From Chiridota heheva (taxonomy: Eukaryota > Echinodermata > Holothuroidea > Apodida > Chiridotidae), in contig JAIGNY010004464.1 in the NCBI GenBank assembly GCA_020152595.1, forward strand, positions 84,501 through 148,500: 64,000 nucleotides of DNA, read 5' to 3'. This document shows, in pieces, positions 48,801 to 60,800 of this stretch (positions are counted from its first letter, which is position 1; each line of letters opens with the position of its first letter). Under the pieces are notes generated by a model. It did no database searches. It worked only from the letters and a program-made list of their open reading frames with translations, and had not been told where the DNA came from. The position numbers were made by a program, and so were the translations under genes.

Positions 48801-51800
48801 TTTTATTTACGATCTCCTTAGTTACACCATTTGTTTTTTAGTCTTGGGGGAACTATATGAGCTTTGCTGTCAAATCTTAGAGACACCTACTTGCCAAAAA
48901 TAATGTCAGAATTTTATTGTTACGATTGATGGTTTTTGCTATGTGATATAATGACCAAGGCATGATTTGAGGGCAGGAAATCAGACGTTGCAGGTTAGCT
49001 TTCAAAAAAGGTTTTTTTTCTTCATTCAAGTTGCAAAGATTCCTACTCATGGAACAAATCAAGGATCATTGTCACTACCATTGGTGTTAAGTATGATAAA
49101 TTGCATACGTAATTAGTTTTGATTATTGGTGTCAAGTATGAATTGCATACGTAATTAGTTTTGATTATTGGTGTTAAGTATGATAAATTGCATACGTAAT
49201 TAGTTTTGATTATTGGTGTTAAGTATGATGAATTTCATACGTAATTAGTTTTCATTATTGGTGTTAAGTGTGATGAATTGCATATGTAATTAGTTTTGAT
49301 TATTGGTGTTAAGTATGAATTTCATACGTAATTAGTTTTGATTATTGGTGTTAAGTATGATGAATTGCATACGTAATTAGTTTTGATTATTGGTGTTAAG
49401 TATGATGAATTGCATACGTAATTAGTTTTGATTATTGGTGTTATATGATGAATTACATACGTAATTAGTTTTGATTATAGATGTTAAGTATGATGAATTG
49501 CATACGTAATTAGTTTTGATTATTGGTGTTAAGTATGATAAATTGCATACGTAATTATTTTTGATTATTGGTGTTAAGTCTGATGAATTGCATACGTAAT
49601 TAGTTTTGATTATTGGTGTTAAGTATGACGAATTGCATACGTAATTAGTTTTGATTATTGGTGTTAAGTATGATAAATTGCATACGTAATTAGTTTTGAT
49701 TATTGGTGTTAAGTATGATGAATTTCATACGTAATTAGTTTTGGTTATTGGTGTTAAGTGTGATGAATTGCATATGTAATTAGTTTTGATTATTGGTGTT
49801 AAGTATGAATTTCATACGTAATTAGTTTTGATTATTGGTGTTAAGTATGATGAATTGCATTTGTAATTATTTTTGATTATTGGTGTTAAGTATGATGAAT
49901 TGCATACGTAATTAGTTTTGATTATTGGTGTTAAGTATGACGAATTGCATACGTAATTAGTTTTGATTATTGGTATTAAATCTGACAAATTGCATACGTA
50001 ATTAATTTTGATTATTGGTGTTAAGTATGATAGATTGCATACGTAATTAGTTTTGATTATTGGTGTTAAGTATGACGAATTGCATACATAATTCATTTTG
50101 ATTATTGGTGTTAAGTATGATGAATTGCATACGTAATTAGTTTTGATTATTGGTGTTAAGTATGATGAATTGCATACGCATTTAGTTTTGATTATTGGTG
50201 TTAAGTATGATGAATTGCATACGTAATTAGTTTTGATTTATCATTTGATTTTCCAGGAACCAAAATCCTTGTTCAGTGAAGTGGCAATGGAAGAACCTGT
50301 GCTGAAGCCTGAACCCCCGAAAGGAGAAGAGGTTGTGGCTGCTGCAGCTAAAATAGGTAAACTTTCATTTGCAGTTCTTAAATTTTTATGTGTTCTAAGT
50401 TGTGTAGTAGAGTTTTATTTAAGGTCAAGAATAGTAAAGTTGTTGGAATCGTGTTGCAGATGATTAATTCAAATTTTCCTTCCTGTTGATTATGCGCACC
50501 AGGTACAGTATTTCTAATTATCCAATCACCAGTTGACCTTTCATAACAAGCAACCAACATCTCAAAACTAAATACACTCATCTCTGTTTTCCTTGCAATT
50601 CTAGTGGTCATATCATCAGCTTGACAAGTTACAGGTCCTGAGTTCAATCCTTAATGGACCTTCATTCATCATTGCACAATTGGTAAGGTCCTTGTGGACC
50701 TTCATTCATCAGTGCACAAGTGGTGAGGTCCTGGGTTCAATCCCTGGTGGACCTTCATTCATCAGTGCACAACTGGTGAGGTCCTGGGTTCAATTCCTGG
50801 TGGACCATCATTCATCAGTGCACAATTAGTTATCAATCAGCTGTGGATATATCTATAAAACCTTAGCTGTTGAGAAAGGGATGTAATATACTTAATCTAT
50901 CTACCATCCTTGCAATTAAAAAATGTATTTATTCCTATTTTGGATTACTTTAGTGGGATTATTTTGATATGATAGTTTGTGAACTGAATGAAAATCTTAA
51001 TTCCGGATCCTGTATGCAAGAATGAAAATCTTTATTCTGGATCCCCCCACCCCAACCCCCAACTGCTGTGTGACGTCTCTTACACATACTCTTGTTTCTT
51101 GAGGTGGATGTTAGTATACACTATGCTAAATGACATCTTATCTATTAGAATTTCCTTGCTGTTTTCTCTTCTTAGTTGGGGGACCTGGAATTTACAGCGT
51201 TATTAACTGCGGTCCATCTGGTCATAACATTCGTTGTCGTGCCAGTCTCAAAGCATCTGCTATTGGCATGATGGTTCATGGCAATACCTTGGGAGTAGTT
51301 GAAGATGTGAGTATGATTTATATTGTGAATGTTTAAAGGATAACTTACTGAATCCTACTTTATTATTGTTGTAGAGTAGCTTATTGTCATATTTATCAAA
51401 CATACATTTGATACCACCAATGCTTAAACAAAATTATAATTTTATTTGGTCATTCTTAAATGAATTGTTTAGAAAAGGAAAAAGTGCTCAAGAAATATAA
51501 ACACCCTTTTCTCATAGACTGACAAAAGACTTCAAACCTAAATATTAGTTATGTCATTTTCTTTGACATGTAATATTACACTTAAAGAACTTGTGACATC
51601 TAGAAGCAACTTAGTTTTATTGCTTCAAAATTTACAATGACCATTAATACAGCAAAAAACCCATCAAAATCAGTGAAAAGCTGACCATTTTACAGCATTT
51701 TCAATTCTTTAAGCTTATTGCACAATAATTTGTAAGATAAGCAGATGAAACATATCTTGCATAGTTTATGTAAATACTTGGTCCTTTATTCCTCTCTAAA

Positions 51801-54800
51801 AAATATTTTGAAGGTCAACATCTTATTTCATTAGAGTATAAAGGTAAGCATGCGAAGCCTAAAGTGAACCTATGAAATGGCGATTCTGTCCGACCGTCCA
51901 CAGTTTTTCTGAGATTTTCTGAGGAATGTTAACAAAATTTGAGAATTCCTCAGAAAATGTTGAAGTTTCTTCAGAATTCCTCAGAAAAATTTAGATATCC
52001 TCATGGAAGGCTGGAATTTCCTTAAGAAATGTTCAAGTTTTTCAGAGACCCTTTAGACAGGTTTAAGACTAGTTTCCTTAAAAAGTCTGCAAACCATTCG
52101 ATATTTCCCTAGAAGATAACTGTAAATTGGTATATTTTTTTAATATTCTTCAGAGATCCTCAAGTCTCTCTTGTAGAACTTGAGATTTAAAATCCTTAAA
52201 ATTCTTTAAAATATTTGGGCACCAACAGTTGTATCAGGCATGATTATTAAACTCCACCTTTATTATTGTGGTCATTTGCATAAAGTTGCTACAGTATATG
52301 AACTGACCAGACTTTTTTATTTAGTATGCTTAGTCAGGGAGTGTGACAGGATGTTGATTGCATATGGACATAAGGAGGGATGCCATGTGAGACATGGATG
52401 GGGGCCATGCGGGACATATGATATAATATTTACCATGTGGTATACACCAAAGGGCTATATTAGGCATAATTATTTTATTTTTTTCTTATTCAACAACTCA
52501 TTTGCATATAAGATATTATATGAACTGACACTTTCATACATAGTATGCTCAATCAGGGACTGTGATAGCTAGGATGAGACTTCTTATGGAGCCTATGAGA
52601 CGTCATGTGGGATATATGGTGGAATGCCATGTAGGACATAGGGTGGAATGCCATGAGATTGAATGTCATGTGGGACATGGGATGGTATGGGATGTCATGT
52701 GGGACATGGGGTCCCACCCATTTCAATAAGTCATTTGCATATAAGTTATTATATGAATTGACACTTTCATACATAATATGCTCAATCAGGGACTGTGATA
52801 GCTAGGATGAGACTTCTTATGGAGCCTATGTGGGACATGGGGTGGGATACCATGTGGGACATGGGGTGGTATGCCATGTGAAACAGGGTAGAATGCCATG
52901 TGGGACATGGTGGATGCCACGAGTAACACAGAGTGTGGCATAGGTTGGGATGCCATGTGTGACATAAGGTAGGATGCCATGTGTGACATAAGGTAGGAGG
53001 CTATGTGGGACATAGGGTAGGAGACCATGGGGACATGGGATGTGATGCCATGTGGGACATAAAGTAGGATGTCATTGGAACATTGGGAGGGATACCATGT
53101 GGAACTTATGGTGGGACATAAGGTGGGATGCCATGTGGGACATCAGGTGGGAAGCCACTGATGGGTGACACAGGGAGGGATGCCATGGGACATAGGGAGG
53201 GATGTCATGTGGTACATATGCTTGGATTAATGTGGGACATAAATGTAGGATGGGATCCATATGGGTCATAGCATAGGATGCCATGTGGGACATATGGTGG
53301 AATGCCATGTGGGACATATGGTGGAATGCCATGTGAGACACCGTATGGTAGAATGCCATGTGAGGCACTGTATGGTGGAATGCCATATGGGAGATATGGT
53401 GGAATGCCATGTGGGACAAGGCATGGGATGTCATGTGGGACATGAGGTGGGATGTCATTCGGGACATGGGATGTGATCCATGTGGGACATAGAATGGAAT
53501 GTCATGTGGGTCATAGGATGGAATGCCATGTGAGACATGGGATGGGATGGGATGTCATGTGGGACATGGGGTGGGACGCCATATGGGAGATATGGTGGAA
53601 TGCAATGTGGGACATGGGATGGGATGTCATGTGGGACATGGGGTGGGATGCCATGTGAGACATGGGATGCCATGTGGGACTTAGTGTGAGATGCCATTTT
53701 TATAATTGGCCAGGTCATATGATATGGGTGTCAATGCGTGGACATTCAAACCATGACGGTATTTACCGTTCTAGTTATAATTAAGCTGGTCCTGTGATAT
53801 GGGTGTCAATTTGCATGGGTATGCGATCCATGACAGTATTTACTGTTCTAGTGAATTTTGAGTATACCTCTGCCGCAACAGGCAATCAGCAATGAAGAAA
53901 TGAAAGTTATAACTGGCTTACATTGAAGAACACATTTTAAAGAGTTACTAAAGGATTGAGCTGTGTTCATCTTATGACACCACAAAGTTTAAATTCTAAA
54001 ATCTGGAACTTTTGATTGACCATAACTAAAAACTACATAACTTATTTCAAAGATTAAAGAGCATTTGACTCATAATTTAAGTGTTGTTTTACATGTATAG
54101 AAACTGCAATATGTCACTAGACAATGACGTTTTGATTTCATTTGATTTTGCAAACTTCATTTCAGCCAGAGAAACTTTTGTATGTTGAATGAATGAATTT
54201 ACTAAAAAGAAATGGTAAACATGTGTAAGGCTTAGGAAAGCTTGCACATACACTTAAAAGGATATTAAAGCAATAACCCCTACTATTAACACAAAGCAAA
54301 AGGCAGATACACATTAAGCACATGTTCTCTAGATGTATGAAATTGGTTTTGTTGTTTCAGGTTCATGGAAGTGATGGATCTCTTTGGGTCAAGCTGGACA
54401 AAGATACGATATCACATTACTGTGAGGGCAACCATGCAGAAGCCTGGGCTCTGGCGTGTCATAAAGGAGAAACCTACATCGTACATGAATCAGAATTCCC
54501 ATCAGCAGATGAGGTGGAATCCCTGAAAGGCTCCTCTATAAAGCCTAAGGGTGGTGGTGCTATTGGATTTGATTTCAAGGATGCCCAGGGCCCACCTCAT
54601 CTAGAGTTTTCATTGAAAGGTGAGTTTTGTTTGTGTAGGATAGTGGAATGGTATGTTTGACAGGGTGGAATGGCATGTTTGACAGGGTGGGATGGCTTGT
54701 GGGACAGCGGATGGCATGGCATGTTGCGGCAGGGTGGGATGGCATGTTGCGGCAGGGTGGGATGGCATGTTGCGGCAGGGTGGGATGGCATGTTGCGGCA

Positions 54801-57800
54801 GGGTGGGATGGCATGTTGCGGCAGGGTGGGATGGCATGTTGCGGCGGGGTGGGATGGCATGTTGCGGCAGGGTGGGATGGCATGTTGCGGCGGGGTGGGA
54901 TGGCATGTTGCGGTTGGGTGGGATGGCATGTTGCGGCAGGGTGGGATGGCATGTTGCGGCAGGGGTGGGATGGCATGTTGCGGCAGGGTGGGATGGCATG
55001 TTGCGGCAGGGTGGGATGGCATGTTGCGGCAGGGTGGGATGGCATGTTGCGGCAGGGTGGGATGGCATGTTGCGGCAGGGTGGGATGGCATGTTGCGGCA
55101 GGGTGGGATGGCATGTTGCGGCAGGGTGGGATGGATGCGGCAGGGAGGGATGGCATGTTGCGGCAGGGTGGGATGGCATGTTGCGGCAGGGTGGGATGGC
55201 ATGTTGCGGCAGGGTGGGATGGCATGTTGCGGCAGGGTGGGATGGCATGTTGCGGCAGGGTGGGATGGCATGTTGGGAGGGTGGGATGGCATGTTGCGGC
55301 AGGGTGGGATGGCATGTTGCGGCAGGGTGGGATGGCATGTTGCGGCAGGGTGGGATGGCATGTTGCGGCAGGGTGGGATGGCATATTGCGGCAGGGTGGG
55401 ATGGCATGTTGCGGCAGGGTGGGATGGCATGTTGCGGCAGGGTGGGATGGCATGTTGCGGCAGGGTGGGATGGCATGTTGCGGCAGGATGGGATGGCATG
55501 TGGGACGTGGTGAAATGTCTGGATTTCAGGTGTGTTAACATGTAGTACATACAGTAGGATGGGTTGTTGGGTGGGATGTTATGTGTGACAGAGGATGCGA
55601 TGGCATGTGGGAGAGAGAGTGGAAGGTATGTTACCAGTACAGAGGGTATTTGTATAGTTTGTGATGTCTAATTTATTATGACATTTGTGCTGACTCATGA
55701 TTTGAAAGCCTGACTCACTTAAGATGAAAGTCTGCAATGTATAATTGTGGTTTAGTTTGGGATTTTTGATTGATACATTTTTACCTTTGTGTAGACAAGA
55801 GGCACATAGCTAGCTGAGTTGAGCAAATGTTTTCAGGTGGAATTTGTAGAGGAAGCTCAGCAAAGAGAAGATTATTTGAGATTTAGAGGTGGACAGTTGG
55901 ATGCATGAGGATTGCAGGTGATGGATGCTCAGGGGTAGATGGATGAGCACTGACTGTTTAATGGGGTAGATCTTTGTGGGGTAACGAAAATAAAAGGAAG
56001 AAGATGTCTTCTTTAGTTACATATGTAGGAACTAGTGAGTGATTGAAGAGCACAAATAATCAATTTCTCTCTTTTCCCTTGCAGGGAAAGTTCCAGCCTT
56101 TGGTGGAGGGATGGCCAATGGTTTCATTTCTGAGGATTTAGCAAATCATGACAACGGCGAAGAACAGAAGAAACTGAAGTCTGATGAAGAAGCTGCAAAG
56201 GCGGAGGAATCTCAAAGAAATGCAAATATATCTCCTGCAAAGACCTGGGATGATGTCCTCACATCCTCTGAGGACAGCACCACTAGCACTCCTGTCAGAT
56301 CTACTTATACAAGCCCTCAAAAACTGGCCAGCCATTTTACGATTGGAAGTGGCGAAGTGTCCCCTAAACATGGCGTCTCACCTAAGCTTGGAAGAAGACA
56401 GAGACCTGTTGGAAGACGCAGTAGGTCATCCTCACCTGCAGGGAAAGAGGGATCCCCTGCTAAGACAAGACCCATAACATTAAAACAGGAGAGCAAAGAA
56501 AAGGCAAAGCCAGCGGTTGCAACTTCTGTTTCTGAGTGTACTAGGGCAGTGTTTGCAGCATTCTTGTGGCATGAGGGATTAGTACACGATGCCATGGCTT
56601 GTGCTTCATACTTAAAATTTAACTCCAGTCTTACGAAAAAGATGGCAAGTGTTGCCCAAGAAGATAAACGACCAACCAATAAAAAAGAGCTGAAATTAAA
56701 GAACAGGCATTCAATGGATTTGTCAAAAAGTATCAAAACGGAAGATTTTCCTGGGAATCGGTTTGAATCCAATCTTAATAGAGAAGAGGGAACTGAGATT
56801 GCAAAGAAAGACTCGGCATCAGGTGTGCTACCAGAATCGATTAATGCAAACTCTGCACTTGAATTAAGAGATAGAGCTTCCAGTGTTGGAGCAGTTCATG
56901 CAAGTAAGGATGACAGCGGTGTCAAAGAGAGTAAACCTAAGACTGTGGTTACCATACCAGTCACCCTTAAAAGTTTGCTTGGGTTTTGGGAGGAAATTGC
57001 ATCTGCCACATATGACATTGCCTCCCAGTCACTTGTTCTACCAAGTCCAGTCCCCATGACTAAAACAAGAAATATCAAAACATCAGATGTAAAAGATATA
57101 CCCAGACCTAAGGAGCCAAAAGGAAAGAAACGAAGGGACAGACATGTACGAGGTGGTGGGCGTGGCAATCTTTTCGGTGAAGCTGCAGGACCACCCTTAG
57201 GATTAGAAAAACATGAGACGGTATGTGAGATGTGTTATAGTGTTTTCCCTCGCCCTGTCACATACCATATGAAACAAGCCCACCCTGGATGTGGAAAAAT
57301 GGCTGGGGGATATGGGTATAACAGTAGTGGACATTATTGTGGGGGATGGGCAGGCAACTGTGGAGATGGTGGCATGGCAGGGAGCAGCTGGTATCTGATG
57401 TGTATGAGTTGCAGATCTAGATATATTCAAGAGCGGCAAGAAAAGAACAAGGAAAAGGTATGTTCAATTGCTTTGTCTTATTGAGCTTGTTTAAGTTTGT
57501 TTTGGGCTTTTTATTAAAGGATTAGTTCAGTGGTCAAGCATGTCCATCTTATATGAAAAAGGACTTCAAAAGAAACAAAATGGTGAAGAAAGTATTGCAA
57601 AATCTTGAAGAGATATTCAAGTTTAATATTTCGTATCATTTCTGTAGTAAATGAAATCAGACTAGTTGTGATGTCACAGCCTCAGATTCCTCCATATCTT
57701 TCAGTATTTTAAAGAAAGTTATATTTAATTTTTTCACTATTTAAATCATTTTCCCTCAAACTTTTTTCATGTGGTATATTATAAATACCCTCCTAGAATC

Positions 57801-60800
57801 AGTTTTACTACTTTTTTTACTACAGGACAAAATATGATAGAATACATAAAGACTTATTATGACATCACAACTAGTCTGATTTTAGTCATTTTTACACAAA
57901 TGATACCAAACTTTAAACTTAATTATCCCCTCAACAGAATAAGATTTTTGAATGCTTTTTTCACCATTTTAATTCTTTTAAAGTCCTCTTTCATATAAGA
58001 TAAACATTCTTGACCCCTGAACTAATCCTTTAAGAGGGATTGCTGTCTGTAATAATAGTGGACTTTTTGAGGTTGAGCAGGCAACTACAAGTTTTAACAT
58101 ATTGGAGAAAATCATTTTAGAACTTTCTTGATAATTGCTATTAAATGTTGTATTTAGGAAGTGTTCGGAGGTATTCCTAATGTCCAGCCATTAGCAACCA
58201 TTTGCATTGAATTAACAGAGAAAGCAAGATAAATTGATACCTCACCTTTCTCATCATATGATCCTCATATAAATTGATATAAGTAAAGTTCTTTACTGAA
58301 AGGGCAGGAACAAAATAAAAAGCATTATATCATTTATAATCTTTACAGGAAAAATCCAAAAAGCAGAAGAAGAAATTACCTCCAATAAAAACCCCCAAGG
58401 TCATCCCTCCCTTAGAGGCCCACCATGTGATGAGGGCCAATGCCATGTTCCTCCTGGACCTGGCCAGCTCAGCTGGTCACAGTTTCCCCAAGAGGAGTCC
58501 CTGCATGAAGATGAGGCGGTTTGACATGCCAGCAGTCAAAGAATCCGTCACGCCATCTCCAGAGAACCCTTTCCCTGTTGTACCGTTTCAATTTTTGAAA
58601 AACTCTCCATCCTTACCCGAGGATTTAGGGTTTGAAGAAGCAGTGCATCAAGCTGGATATGGTAAGAAGTTTGAACTCTTTCCAGGGGTATTTCGTATTG
58701 TATGATCGTATTGTATGATATATCATATGATTCTTTGAATTTTGAAACTCAGATTAAGATTGTATGAATAGGAATTAGAAAATGAAATTTAGCAGAGACC
58801 AAGTGTCAGCTTTCAATGATTATGAGTGAAATATTTATGCTACCCTGAAAAATTCTTGGGAGGGCAAAAATGTCAAGGTATGTTGAATTGGACAGTCATT
58901 GTCCTATTGATACCTGTTTTCACCACTTCTCTTAATTAAGATTTAATCTAATGGACAAGACGACCAAACTTTAAAGTGCAATTAATGACTTTGTAAGTGA
59001 ATGGACATGATGGGTTTGTAAAGTGGGATTTGCAAAAGTGCTTAACTGATTATAATTCCAAATAGTTATCTGCTTAAGATGCTCAACTAAAGTAGAAGTA
59101 AATTGGAGGTCAGACATGAATGTTTATTCTCTGTAGAAAGAGACAACCCATCAACCATAACTACAGCATCTGACCACCTTTACAACAAACATTACGACCG
59201 ACCCCCTGTTCTTCTGCCACCAACATCCTTCTCCCTGCTGCCATAGCTGTATCAGGTCTGCAAAACTTCACTGCTCGGTTTCATGAGCCTTTTTGGAGCG
59301 TTTGACCAATGCTGTCATTTAAACCCCACCAAACCATTTACAAAATTCTTTATTAAACCAGTTTTCCTTTCAAAACATTTTGTCTCAGAAGGATTCCCTA
59401 GTATATCTCAGTCTGTGCCTTTAGTTGGCCTGTCGGCATCCAACAATGAAGAAGGCTTCAAGGGAGATACGAGCAAGAAAACCAGCTATCAACGGTCGGT
59501 GTCTATGATGGCCACCAACGACAGCCAATCAAAAGTGAGGAGAAGAAACATCAGTGGAAGTACAGGTAGGACCATTTATTGGTGGTGGTTTTCATGAAGA
59601 CATTGGTGCACCTGATTTGGTTTTTGCTTGAAAATAATTGAACCTTCCTGGCACAACCAACCAACAACAGTTAACAATGCATATATGTAAACTTGCTGAT
59701 AATTTTCATCAACATGGAAGAGCAGAAAAGGGTATTCCAACAAGATAAAGATTGCATCAAATGTGTATTCATGATGTGATACTGCTCAAGGGCTTATTTT
59801 TGTGTTGGGAAATGTTCAGTGTGTTTTCAAACACCATGAGAATGGTGGTTGACATGTAAATGACGGTTGTTAAAATCTTGAACTTGCCTTTTTTGTAGTT
59901 TATTATATGTATAATTTCTAATTGTCAAGTTCCCTGTATCATTCATGCAATATAGGATTGGATTAGTGGAAATATTAAAAGCTAATGGTAACTGTAATGG
60001 TAATTGTATCATTGCAATAAGATTGGATTAGTGGTTTAATGGTCTGTATACTGAAGAAAGTGGTTTGTCAACAACACAAGGACCAGTGCTGCGAATCGAA
60101 CCCACCACCATGAATTATTAAAATGTATTCTTTGTTGTCTTGGCAGATGATGGCAGTTCTCTTATACGGAGGCCATCTCCCCGCCTGGCCACACTGGTGG
60201 AGGAGGGCTTTAATGGGTGTCATGTGTTACATAGAGCAGTGATGCTCTTCATCGTTCAGCATCATGACCTGGAAGGACTCAAACTCGCCATGAAGCAGGC
60301 TCTTTGTAAGGCAGCGTGTAAAATACACGCACTTCAGGTAAGTCATTGTGATATTGTTTGCTATTCCATTATTATTTATATTATGTGGTTGTTTACACTT
60401 ATTATATTAATTCTTGATGTAGATTTATTGGGAAAAGCTGTAAATTATGAAAGGAAGCTCCCCCTATCACTAATAAACATGAATATGATACATGAAACGG
60501 GTATAATCTGTATCTTGTGATGGAATGCATTTTTGGATTCTACACCCTGTCTTTTCTATGTTATTACACATCGTAGCGCTAATCGCATATAGGATTGATC
60601 TTTAAAGCTCTTAAAATGATATGGAACAGAAACAAATGTGAAGAGCATTTCCCTGAAAAAGGCCCCAAAACACTCATTTATGTAGTATGTTTTGATAATT
60701 TGTGACTACCGCTTTGCCAGTGTAATCCTTATCTTATTCAATTTACTTTGCAGTATACAAAACTCAAAACGGCCAGACCATTACATGGTCTTCTACTTTA

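Noticed and set aside
50640-50830. tRNA genes suggested by repeated GGTTCAATCCC
   Set aside because: The motifs recur every 59 bp with no room for a complete tRNA; a SINE-like tandem duplication explains them.
54575-55550. Six overlapping frames of 270-317 residues on both strands
   Set aside because: All come from the stop-free 23-bp tandem repeat in intron 21; no sign of selection on any one frame.
60085-60110. Possible tRNA gene on the minus strand (GGTTCGATTCGC-like B box)
   Set aside because: No acceptor stem, A box or cloverleaf could be found around it.
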